From Ophioceras dolichostomum (Eukaryota; Ascomycota; Sordariomycetes; Magnaporthales; Ophioceraceae), in the NCBI GenBank assembly GCA_003049485.1, contig PYST01000065.1, forward strand, positions 1-64,000: 64,000 bases of DNA. Direction: 5' to 3'. The translations under genes and the position numbers were made by a program. Shown here in pieces: positions 8,829-20,170 of the stretch (positions are counted from its first letter, which is position 1; each line of letters opens with the position of its first letter). The notes beneath the pieces were generated by a model. That model worked only from the letters and a program-made list of their open reading frames with translations. It was not told the origin of the DNA and made no database searches.

Positions 8829-10374
8829 TCAGACATCGACAAAGGCTGGCTGGCTGCTTCGGCCACTGATCATCAATAGTGGCCAACGATGCTGTGCGGA
8901 GGAACGGGACGATTAGCATGTCTGGTCAAAAGACGAGGAGAAAACATGGAGGAATGATGGATTTGAAATGCTCCAGGATGATCAGAAGCTCCGCGGAGTT
9001 GTTATAATCGTTCCAAGAATAACCGGCGAGATGTCGTTGGTCATAATTGGACCACCGCCCGCATTTGGAGAGACTGTGATAGGATAATCCAGCATCATCA
9101 GCCTACCGAGGACACAGCCAAGCAGTCGGGTCAGCCTCTATTCGGCTACTCCCGGGCCCAGAGCAGGAGATACCCGCCAATTGGAAAGACAGGATCAGAG
9201 GAAAAACAGAAGGAAAGACATCGAACTTCGTCTACCTAAGGTAGGTATCTTCATAGTGGATGTGTGCCGCGAAACCTCACGGCGGCAAAATGGCGTGGAG
9301 GCGGTATCCCAGTTTCGATGACAAACTGTGGGCTGACTGGAAACATAAGTTTCGCAACGCCCTTCCAGGGAGCATTGCTTGGACCGTCTAGAAACCGGAA
9401 TTCCGGGGGTCACCGCCTATCTGCACACACCGTCTGGATATCGAGCGTGACCAACAAACTTCTCGAGCTTCCTTTCATGCGATTTAATTCAGCCCGACGA
9501 TGCGAGGGAGACGTTGCCAACCTTTGCTCTGAACCGTACAGTGGTATGCGTGTCGGCTCCTGCTAAAACTGTCCGATCGTGGGGTTGACAGGACAGGCCG
9601 GACTTGCATGAACTGCTGGGGGACAGATTAGAGACAGATGCCTCAATATTTAGCTTTTCCGGTAGTCACAGCGACCTGGAGATTGGAGGGGACGAAATAT
9701 CGACGAGATAAAGCACCTCGGCGGCGTGTCGCCGATTAATTCGCCGATTTGGGAGAAAAGTTCTGACGTGATGTTTGATGGTTGCGTGGATGCCGCGGTG
9801 GTGGTGTCTGACGCCTCTGGCGGAGGCTGCCGTTGCAGCAGGGCGCTGCAGATCAATGCTTCCAAATCACAGCAATTTGAGTGGCTGCTTGGAGCTGTCA
9901 ACGCATTAGAGCGCTAACCCTCGCCCACCCTGCTGGGTGCCTTCTCAGTGGGGTTGCCACACTGTCGGGAGAGCACGGGTCCGGCCGGCCCCATTTCGCG
10001 GGGAATTTCGCCGCGGAGAAACCAACTTCACCTTCCTCCTCCACACGGCTCAACGGGGCCGTCTCGAGCCTCTCGGGAAGTCGTCGCGAGAGAGGGTAAT
10101 ATGGACTGACGATTCGTTTTACGGGTCGATAATATCGACCTTTCGTGCGGTTGGGCCGAAAGAAAGTCCTTACGCCTGGTTCCAGGTTACGAGAGGCGAC
10201 AGGGACAGACAAACCACATCGTACGACAGCGAAAAGATCTTACCTCACGGCGCCCAGTTTCCCAGCCGAAGTATTGTGCGCCTCCGCTGCGGCATTGCGG
10301 TGGAGAGAGCGAGAGATGATCTTCCACCGCGGGTGTCACGACTCGTCGAAGGAAGGGACAAGATGGGGCGAAGA
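8829..10374. other. intergenic between array gene H and flavohaemoglobin gene
   Basis: No gene supported. It contains a TACCTAAGGTA palindrome at 9233-9243. The last few hundred bases are presumably the flavohaemoglobin promoter; I cannot identify specific regulator sites. Confidence 0.5.
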
Positions 10375-10384
10375 TATATAAAAG
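10375..10384 (+). promoter_or_regulatory. TATA box of flavohaemoglobin gene
   Basis: TATATAAAAG, 82 bp upstream of the first ATG at 10466. The only strong TATA element in this intergenic region, in the right orientation. Confidence 0.6.
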
Positions 10385-10465
10385 CGAGGATATCGCTGTC
10401 TCAGAGACCGGCAGGACGGCGACGATGACTCTCCCTTTTCCACAGACGAACTGGTCAAAGTAGCA

Positions 10466-11980
10466 ATGCTCAAGCGAATCATCACCACTACCACATCAGG
10501 ACTACCATCCGGACTATTGCGTGTCTCTCCTCCCACGCACATCATCAACCGCCTCCCATCCACCCTTCCCTCAATCTCAAAAAGAGCCTCCTCCACCATG
10601 TCCGCCGCCGTCGACACCATGGCCGCCGCCAACGGCTCCGCTCACACTAAGGCCGCCACGGCAGCCACATGCGCCTGCAACGACGCCTGGCTAACCAACC
10701 CCCAATCCCAAACCCCTCCCCCTTCCTCCCTGACCGCCGACCAAGTCGCCATCATCAAAGCCACCGCGCCGGTCCTCAAAGAGCACGGCGTGACCATCAC
10801 CACCCTCTTCTACAAAAACATGATCGGCGCGCACCCGGAGCTCCGCAACGTCTTCAGCTCGACCTCGCAAGCGACCGGCGCGCAGCCCCGCGCCCTCGCG
10901 GCCTCCGTGCTCGCCTACGCTACCTACATCGACGACCTGCCCAAGCTGCACCACGCGGTCGAGCGCATCGCGCACAAGCACGTCTCGCTCAACATCCGGC
11001 CCGAGCAGTACGGCATCGTGGGCCACCACCTCATCGGCGCGATCGGCGCCGTGCTGGGCGACGCTGCAACGCCCGCCATCGTCGGCGCATGGACGCAGGC
11101 GTACGCCGTGCTGGCCGGCGTGTTCATCAGCCGCGAGGGCCAGCTCTTCGGCGACCACGCGGACTGGATCGGGTTCCGCCCCTTCAAGGTCGTGCGCAAG
11201 GAGAGGGAGACGCCTGCGATTACGAGCTTCTACCTGGCGCCCAGCGACGGACGGCCCCTCCCGCCCTACAAGCCGGGGCAGTACCTGTCCCTGCAGCTGA
11301 ACGTGCCGGAGATGGGACATCTACAGAGCAGACAGTACTCTCTCAACGAGGCGCCGCCCAGTGCGGGCGCTGGCGGCGCTTACTACCGCGTGAGCGTGAA
11401 GCGCGAGGTGGGCTCCGCCGAGTCGGGCAGCATCGCGGGGATAGTGTCCAACATGCTGCACGACGACGTCGCCGTCGGCGACGAGGTGGAGGTTTCGCAC
11501 CCGCAAGGGGAGTTCTTCGTGGACGTCTACGACGAGAGCAAGAAGGGCGCGCCGTTGGTGCTGCTGAGCGCAGGGGTGGGCGCCACGCCGCTGATGTCGA
11601 TCCTGGACGCGTCTACGAGGGAGGGCGCGGTCGAGAGGCCGGTCTGCTGGGTGCAAGGGGCGCATTCTGCGGAGCTGAGGCCGTTCAAGGGGAAGGTTGC
11701 GGAGATCAGGGAGAGGAGTGGTGCGGATGGGAGGGTGGTTGGGACGAAGGTGTTCCTCAGTACTGCGGCGGAAGGAGAGGAATGCGACTTCGGTGGGATG
11801 CGGATCGATCTGGACAAGTTGGATAGGGAGAAGGATCTGTACGTTGGGGATCAGAGGGCGGAGTACTATGTGTGCGGCCCGGAGGAGTGGATGCTGGATG
11901 TGAGGAGGAAGTTGGTGGAAGAGATGGGCGTTGCACTGGAGAGGGTCAACTTGGAGCTGTTTAGGACTGGGGACGTGTGA
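10466..11980 (+). CDS. YHB1: flavohaemoglobin (nitric oxide dioxygenase), mitochondrial-type leader
   Basis: Converts nitric oxide to nitrate with O2 and NAD(P)H, protecting against nitrosative stress. It is a single exon of 504 residues, about 85 longer than ordinary flavohaemoglobins. Residues 1-44 are Ser/Thr/Arg-rich without acidic residues, like a mitochondrial presequence. A second ATG (residue 45, CACCATGTCC, strong context) would give a cytosolic form. The globin domain spans about 88-225, with the proximal-haem His in AHKHVSLNI (about residue 172) and the distal-side tyrosine region FYKNM. The ferredoxin-reductase-like part follows: FAD motif RQYSLNEAP (about 290), NAD motif GVGATPLMSIL (about 370) and the usual C-terminal ELF. 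All key motifs are present, so it should be active. The symbol is that of the yeast orthologue; Aspergillus names are fhbA/fhbB. No neighbour suggests an operon-like role. Confidence 0.95.
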   Translation: MLKRIITTTTSGLPSGLLRVSPPTHIINRLPSTLPSISKRASSTMSAAVDTMAAANGSAHTKAATAATCACNDAWLTNPQSQTPPPSSLTADQVAIIKATAPVLKEHGVTITTLFYKNMIGAHPELRNVFSSTSQATGAQPRALAASVLAYATYIDDLPKLHHAVERIAHKHVSLNIRPEQYGIVGHHLIGAIGAVLGDAATPAIVGAWTQAYAVLAGVFISREGQLFGDHADWIGFRPFKVVRKERETPAITSFYLAPSDGRPLPPYKPGQYLSLQLNVPEMGHLQSRQYSLNEAPPSAGAGGAYYRVSVKREVGSAESGSIAGIVSNMLHDDVAVGDEVEVSHPQGEFFVDVYDESKKGAPLVLLSAGVGATPLMSILDASTREGAVERPVCWVQGAHSAELRPFKGKVAEIRERSGADGRVVGTKVFLSTAAEGEECDFGGMRIDLDKLDREKDLYVGDQRAEYYVCGPEEWMLDVRRKLVEEMGVALERVNLELFRTGDV

Positions 11981-14900
11981 GCGTCGAAGGGTGAGGCTGC
12001 TGGCTGCTGATACTGTTAGAACAACGCTATACCAGGTGGATAGAGAGTGACGGAGCGATGTACTAGGTAGACAGGCGATGATACTGATGATACCACTACC
12101 CTCCTCCGCCGTTGCTGCCTCGTGTCGGAAACTGGTCTGCGTCGGGGCGAAGATGGACTAAAACGCACGTAGGTGTCTCGGCCTTGATGTCTCTGCTGCT
12201 GTCCCCCGCGTCGTCTTGCTGGATCTCCGAAAGTCCTCGGTCTGTCGGCGATGAAGAGGTTGAGAACGACGTGATAGCTCACGTGGACATCCGAGGGTGG
12301 CTGGAGAGTCCCCTCTCTTGTGGGATCGGGCCGTTCAGGGGCCTAATCTCTCTGCCTGGTGTTGCTAGCCCACCGTTGGTAGTGGCAAGTACCAGTAGTG
12401 TGCTATCAAGATACGAGCGCCCACGTTGTCTGTGGCGCCTGTGGCGGCTTCTTTGTATACCATATGCCAAAAAGTTGGCCTCTGGAACTACCGAGGTGTG
12501 CTCCGAGAGTTCCCGACTCTTGGTACTAGTCTATCAACGTTTATATGCGCTTTCCTTCTAGTATCCAGTTTGTTGGTTCCATGGCTGACTTGGTATGAGC
12601 GTCCTCGAGACATCATCAAGGTCTTGGCTTCTCCTGGGTTCCTGTCTGGCTACGAGCGTGCGAGTGAGTGGGCACCCTTATGGACTCAGGTACTTTAGGT
12701 AGGTACCAAGTAATTAATAAAAACGGCGTTTATATGGCCCCATCATAGGTTGGACGAGATCTTTCTCGGAGGGATTTTTTAGCCGTGTGATCTATGCTGC
12801 GTGGGCTAACAGCGAGAGAGGGGAGAGATGGGAACAGAACCTGGTTTCCAATGCATCATAATAACCTCATCCGTTGTACAAAATCGCGGGTGTTGGCAGG
12901 GATCAAGATCCAAAATCTCATCTCGAGGGTCGGTCCCGCGATCTGGACCGTGTCCCGTCCTCTTTTCGTCCTATCCGGTCTCCCACCCCCGGCGAGCCGT
13001 GAGGTCGTTCAGGAACTCAGGGGTGATTGCGGCATCGCGATCTCGTGTTCGGCCAATTTGGCCAAAGAGACTAGCAAGAAAGTGAGGAGGGACACAGCGT
13101 AAGTGATGGGACACGGCGTCTTACTTATCCCATCGTGGATCCTGCTCCTCCTCTTGGGTGAGACAGACCCCTTCCTTGCTAGGTCCTGCCGCTTGCCCAA
13201 GTCTTGCCCAAGTCAGTTAGGCAGGTCCCGTTTCTGGTGGCGGCCGCGTACATTCGATATGGCTCCTTGAGTCCTGAGTTCTGAGCGCTGTGTGTGTCAC
13301 GATCCTAAACTAACAAATCCCGTGTCCCCCCTCAATATGCATGTCTTCCCCTTAGTCTTCTTTTGGATAGATCTCGTTGGGTCATGTCTCTAACCGTCCG
13401 TAGTGTGTGTCAGTTGTAGGTCGTCATACACCAGTCTACATGATCTGGTCTCGCCCAACCACCGAGCACTTTATCTGGTTTATTGTTCTCCCGCATGCGC
13501 CACTGTCGTGTCTCCCCTGTCCCCCATTGTCGCTTCTTCTTTCACATTCCACGCGGCGGTCCGCTGACTGGTCGCTCGGTAGTTCGTCAGTACCATGCGA
13601 GCTGAGGGCTCTGACATGCCACTGCAGGAGCGTCGTCGAAATTTGTTGGTGTGCAGGTGTAAATGAGTTGCTATTCGATGACGACGGCTGTCAAACGCTT
13701 GCGGTAGCCGAGAAGCAGCTTCAACCTCTCAGCACTGCCAAGTTACCGTACCTCGAGTGTCCCTGTCGAGGTAATGAGAGTTGTTGAGCAGTCACGGCAT
13801 ATTCACGCGGCAGAGTGAGAGAGCTTGGCCTGCAAGCGTACAAACGTTTGAGGATGTCTCCGAGAGTTTCGGAAAGCGTGTTGTAGGACTGCTTGTCCGA
13901 GATTAAGCAGGAAATAGTGTGCCTCAAGAGATCTCTCAGGAGTTGCTGGGTCACCAGATACTAGTACTTACTCGTATGTCCTGGTTCTAGACAGGTTGGG
14001 GAAATGGTTGTGCCGGACGAGATCGACCCACACGGAAACTTCGGTGCTGCCAATCAATGGTAATAGCTGAAGATATGCCCTTTTTTACGGAGACTTAGAC
14101 GGTTTAGGACGTTCTCGGGATCTCGATGAAATTGCCATTGGGAGACATGTTGGTTGCCGAGACAGATCCGTCTCTCGAAGAGGAAGGTTTTGATTTTATA
14201 TATACTGGCCATTCGGAGCAGATGCCCCATGCCGGACTTGGCAAGAAAGTTCAAGCGCATAGCAGAGACACGAAGAGACAGACGCAAGGAGGTTTTCTTG
14301 CAAAATGCAACGGGCATAACCTACTAGTTGTCTTCTGTTGCTTGCTGATGGCTTGCCGTTCGCCTCTGCCGTTCACCAAGGACCTGGTTGAAGACTGTGC
14401 GGTAACTGTGTTGTAACCGATGTCTGGATGGTGTTACCGCTTAATACAGTGAGCGCACAAACATGCAGAGCTAAGGCACTATGCTGGAGTTCGTATTACC
14501 CTCTGCTTGCTCTTTGTCTCGATTCGTGCATGGCAGAATCTCCCTTTATATTGCAGCAATCGCTGCGCTTTCCCTTGCATCCCTGCATCAACGCGGAGTC
14601 TTTGTGTCACCCAAGTCCAACTACGGCTCTGGCTGGTCCTGCGTTACCGTTGTTGTTGTCGTGGAGTTGTCCCTGATGCCTCAGGCATTTCCTTAGGCAT
14701 TGTTGGGGGCGATTATCCTTCGTGTCTCGTCCTTGTCACCGGGAGACCAACCGACGCGACCTGTTCATCCTCTATATAGGAAAATCTACTATTCAGTAGG
14801 ATTGCTAGCAAGCCCGCTAGCTTGGTTCTGATATTCGACCAGGGGGCGCCACGTTATTGCATAGTGGCTGGCCGGGGTGGTGGTAAGCTTAAATCAATGC

Positions 14901-17900
14901 TTGAATTCGATGCGGGTGCCGCCGAGACCCGACAGTTTGGAAGCCTAGTTGAATAGGTTCTTTTCACTCCATGGAGCCTTTGCTTCTGTTTCTGTTGGGG
15001 GCCTTTTTTAAGGGCCGAATCCCAGAGACCCTTTCCCTCCGTACTTTCTGTCCACAAGAGTCCAACATGACCATTCCGTATTACGGAGTAGACTGTGCGC
15101 AAAAAGGGGGAGAAAATGGCGCAAGCTCGGTGCCTCAGGCATTCTGCCAACCGGATGCGTGGTGGCACGATGTTGTGTGGTGATGGTACCCGTGCAGGTA
15201 CGCTGTTACAGCACGAGAACGGAAGGAAGAAGGACCAGGCAGGAGAACAAGACGAAAGTGAGCAGACCTTGCTGGTGTGGGCCTTCATGTTGTACACGTC
15301 ACAGATCGTTGACAGGGTTCATTGTGGTCGAAGACCAACGACACAAGCTAGCGATGCAGACCGGCCGTCTTCTGGGTTGGCTGATAGGTTGGTGGCAATA
15401 CATGTGTCAACATGTGCAGCTGAGTGGCTTGCGCTGATGCGCGCTTCGATGCCGACACCCATGTGTGCACGTCTACTACGGACCGGATGGCCGACGACGG
15501 AGTGGGGGAGCTTTGCGATTTCTGTTCTCTGCCCGCTTGTGCTGCTTTCTCTTTGCTGCTTTCGCGTGCAGGCCAGCAAATTCTCTGGCAAGCGGCTAGT
15601 CGGAATTGGTCAGCCACCCATTTACAGGTATTCATGGTATCGGAGATGTCATCGGAACAAACCCAGCAAGGGATATCATTCCGGTAAACTCGGAGGAGAG
15701 ATACCTATGTAGAGAATGGTTTGGCCACGAGAAGAACACCGGGAAGAAAACGACGAGAACGATAATGGGAGTAAGGGATTGTGCTGGGAAGGCAATGAAT
15801 GCTACGGTGCCATCAGCCGAGAGATCACCAGGTTCATCAGTAGCAGCCTGGGTCGGCCTGGGGGCGGCAAGGTGCAAGGGAGGCCAGCGCCGCAGATCTT
15901 TGCTTCTCCAGAAAAGAGGCACAGAGGTTCAGTGATCAGACCGATCAGTGATGCTCCCCAAGGATGACGACGACGGCGACGGGGCGATCGGCGGCCTGTC
16001 AGATTCAGCATCCCAAATTGACGTGACCAAGGAACCGAGGGATGGTCGGGCAGGGTGTCAGGGTCCTACAGTAGCCTTTATCAATCGTGTCCAACCACTG
16101 CAACCAGCCCCCTTTGCACGCCATTCAGCCTTTTCTGTCCTGAAATAGTACTAGGTCGATGCTGTTGGTTTTGCGATGGCTTGAGCGTTGGCTTGAGATG
16201 GCTTAAGATGGCTTGAGAGAGCTCGCAAAGGCAGAGAAATCGGGCGTGTTTGTGAGCGATTGAGCAAATGTGGAAGTATTGATGACAATAATGGGAGGAG
16301 AGGCGAGAGGCGATGTCACGCTGCGTCTCCAAATTTGGAGGGAGAATCGATCTGTCAAAAAAGAAGCGAGCGAAGAGCGACGAGCGGCCTCACATTCTTC
16401 AAGGTCCCTCGGACCTGTGCCCTCCTTAGAGCGCCCTCAGTGCTGAAGCGCTGCCCTCAAGCTGTGGAGTGTGCTCTGTGTGCCCTGTGTGTGCTGAGCT
16501 CAAGATGCTCTCCAAGTTTGCCCGCTCTCCCTGACTTCGGTCTCCCTGTCCTTCCGCCGACCGACCCGACTTTGGGAGCCCCAATTGCGGGGGCTCGTCC
16601 TTCATCGCATCAGATGTGCCAGTCGGTGTTTCCCAAACTTTCCAGATTGAGTCTCACTGCTGGCAATTTTTGGGGTTTCGGCCTTGGTATTCCGTCCGGT
16701 GATTCCAGCGACTCCAGCGGCTCTAGCGATTTTCCAGCCCCCGGTGCAGCTGGAAATCCGAGATATCTCGACATTGGAGCTGATTGATTGATTGTAAATG
16801 GATGCCTCCTCCTCCAGGCTCCTCTTTCGAGAGAGAGAAAAAAAAAGCACAGCTCCCCCACTCCCCACCCCGACTGAATGATAAAAAGGCAGCCACAGTT
16901 AGCCAGCTCAAACCAATGCGCCGTCCAATCACAGAGCCAGGAGGCCAGTTGTCGGGAAATAATCTCATTCGCCATGGCCGGGCTCGACTTCTCTCCAGTT
17001 AGCGCCGCCCGGCCTAGCGATGCATGAGGTTAGTCTCTTTCGCAGAACCCGTCGCTTCAATGATGCCTCTTGCCGCTTCCGGGTGGGATCGCTGGCGTGG
17101 ACGCCTACGACGGCCAACTTCAGGCCGAATCCAGCTCGCCGTGGGGCTAAAGTTAAGAATTAGGCCACCATCATTGCTTCTTTCGGGAAGCCGGCTGCAC
17201 TTCCTCTTTGCGTGATGGTGAGGTACCAGGAGCCAGTAGTGCCCGGTGGCGCCCAGCTCTGGAGCCTGGAGCTCACGAACTGCAGAGCCCATTCCTCAAG
17301 CTGATGCTCGAGTGATGACGACCTGACGACCTGACGACCCAACCACCAACCATGGAGGATGGATAGTTCGGATGCACGCACGAACTCCCAAAGGAACGAG
17401 AACACACCCGCAGCAATCACCCCTGTATGTGTGTGTTCACGTACCACATCCCTACCTACCTACAAGGACAGCCGGACGCACAAAGTTTCCCTATTCGATC
17501 ATCCCGCCATTTTCCCACTGTTACCAGCGAACGAATTAGATGCTGCCCATCTGCTTCTCTCCATGCAATCCGACCACCCCCTATCACCTTCCTCTGCCAC
17601 GCCACAAGTTCGGACGAAATATGGTGTGTGTCATCTGAAACCCCTTCAGCATGTCTCTTTTCCTGACCTCTCTCATTCCCTCCCTCCCATCCCCTCCAAC
17701 CCACCATCAACACCATCACCACCAGCTGGTCCCTCACTCACAGACGTTTGTAACCCTCCACCACGTTGACAGCAAGCCGCACATTGGACGAAGAGGAGGG
17801 CCAACAAGGTCTGTTGGCATATTCTTATGCCTGTCAGATGCATTTCGGCATCTGTCTCTTTATCGTCAGGGCTAAATCAGGGGCAAGATGCTTACGGAAA

Positions 17901-20170
17901 ATACAGTGGCCGAATCGTCCACGCATACCCACAGCACAACGGAAGTATTATCCTGTATAGAAGGCCAAGAGGCAGAGAGGCTGGACCGGGTGGCCACGCC
18001 GAAGTATCGGCGCTCACACACACTAGACTACCCATACTCACATAGCTCACACATCCTTCGGGATGCCACACCACCTCGAGCAAAGGAGGCGCCGAGGAAA
18101 TCCTCTCCTTTTCTTCCCTCTTTTTTTCCTTTTCCTCATCTCCTGCTCCGCTTGTGGATCACCACCAACCCACCACCCACTTCGGAGGCTTGAAGGGGCT
18201 CAGGTGCCAAGTTCGGTGCCAGCCTACAAGACGACTCCATCCATCCCATCTTCCATCATCCACTTGCCCATTATTACGACGTACCCAACCCACCAGTGAC
18301 TCCTTACGGCTAGACCACTGGCTGCTAGGGCTAGCTCGCGGAGGCATTTGCCCGTGCGCCCCTCTTTCCCAACATCTCCCCTACCCAGAGCTGCCTGATC
18401 TCTGGGGCTGATTGGTCCAGCCGAGGCAGAGAGGCACGTCATGACCTGCCGCCCTGGTGCCCTGGCTGTCATCTGCACCTCACAGCCCTTGCACCCTCCC
18501 CCAATACCCCCCCAGGAGAGGCTCCCCAGTGCCCCGGTCTGCCCTGGTCACCTGTAACCCACAGAGATAAACCCCCTGCGCTACTCCTTATTCCTTCACT
18601 CTCCACCGAGCTGGATACTATCAATGTTCAGCACACCGGCGACCGGGCAGAGTCCCGGGGCGCGGTGACGAGTAAAAAGTGGAATTTCAGTCACTAGTAT
18701 CCGAATCCAGGAGCGGCAAAAACTCATCCAGTGAACCCCCTCCACATCTACTCCCAAGAGAAAGGGCGGGGCACCACGGCGTTGCCGACCTTGCTACGCT
18801 CTCCCTGACTGGGGGAATCCCGGGACGGCACAGTCAGGGTACACAGATAGCCAGAGATCGGACGACAGCGGGTAGCCTCTCTTAGGCTTTGGGCTCTGGG
18901 GGAGGCGGCAGGCGGGCGGGCACCCACATCGGCCACATGGGCTGGCCTAACACATATGCGGCCTGCCTGCCTGCCCCTCCATATTCTCTCCCCAGAGGAG
19001 CAAGAGGAGACTAAATGAGACTAAAATGAGTCCTCGTTTTGGACCCCAACCGTGCAGCCGGACACACCTAGCCTAACACCATCCACGGATGGAACAGGGG
19101 TCGACCGCAGAACACCATACTGGGGTTGCTCCCATTGGACGTGCAGCTGCATTATCGGTGCAGGATGGCTCCAGGACGCCTGCATATCCCATGTGTAGTA
19201 CCCAAGGCACTCCAGATGGTGCGGGAGGGACTCCGCGTCGTCTTCTCTCTGTTGCTGGCCGTCCCAGACCCTCACACGCTCACACGCTCACACACACTCA
19301 CACACACTCGCACTCACACACTCACACTCCCAGCCAAGGCCAACTCCCGCTTGGCCTGATATGAAGGGGGGTGGGTGCGTGTAGGTCGACTGCTACTAGC
19401 TCGGATGTTCGCGTTCCAGAACCTCCCCCTTGCGCACACCGACCCTCCCTCCTGATTGGCCACCTGTTGCTGCATGCGATACTTTCACCTCTACCCTTGT
19501 GTACTTACCCTCTGTCGAGGCCGCCCCCATATCCACCTTGGACACCCTTGGGCCACACACGCCCTGCACCGGATGCCAAGATGCCCCACGCTGCCGTGGG
19601 CTTGCAGGGTGTGCTGTCTGCTGCTGGTGTGCTACTAAAAATGTGTAATTATCTCACGGCATGTCTGTTGGCGTTCGGGAAATGTTGACCTCTCATATCC
19701 CCTTCCCTCCTCTCCTCCCATGTCGCCACTCCCCTCAAGACATCTGGGCTCACAAGCAGCAGCGGCGTGTTGATTCTGTCTCTGCGTGCCACATCGGCGA
19801 TTTAAAGACCGGGCGGCTTGGACACATCGCCGTGGCCGCCCCGATCCTTTCGTCAGTTGCCACTCCCCGTCAGTTTTGTCGTCGTTTGTGTCTCCGTACT
19901 CGCAGCTCCCCTCCCTTTCTGCTCTCTGCTCTCCCACCCCTTACGACTTGGCCCCCTCTCTGGCGCGGCTCTTCGGGGACACTACTAGTACTACTACCTT
20001 CTCCTCGTCCACCCCAGCCCGCTCGAGGGCTCCCCACCGCCGCCGCCATAAACCACGCCACTCCTGCCATCTCCCTATCAAACTACTAGGTCTACAAGTA
20101 CCCCTATACGACAACCTCCGAACCGGACAGCGAGGGCTTGACGCCGAACGAGCAGACATTCAAACCGCAA
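11981..20170. other. 8.2 kb stretch without a supportable gene
   Basis: Many short open frames overlap on both strands, but none has an ATG in good context, splice sites, a domain, or sustained protein-like composition. The 16.5-20.1 kb part is rich in C/T tracts, as in fungal promoters and leaders, and its end is presumably the leader of the Zn2Cys6 gene. A minus-strand frame at 13721-13954 (TQQLLRDLLRHTISCL) is helix-like but lacks an ATG. No tRNA or rRNA found. Confidence 0.5.
19271..19329. repeat. CA-rich microsatellite
   Basis: Imperfect (CTCACA)n/(CA)n run of about 60 bp in intergenic DNA upstream of the regulator gene. Confidence 0.9.

Noticed and set aside
10669..11826. 385-codon plus-strand frame within the flavohaemoglobin gene
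   Set aside because: Arg-rich off-frame shadow; the overlapping frame carries all globin, FAD and NAD motifs.
12112..12561. 149-codon plus-strand frame after the flavohaemoglobin gene
   Set aside because: No promoter, homology or protein-like composition; overlaps an equally long frame on the other strand.
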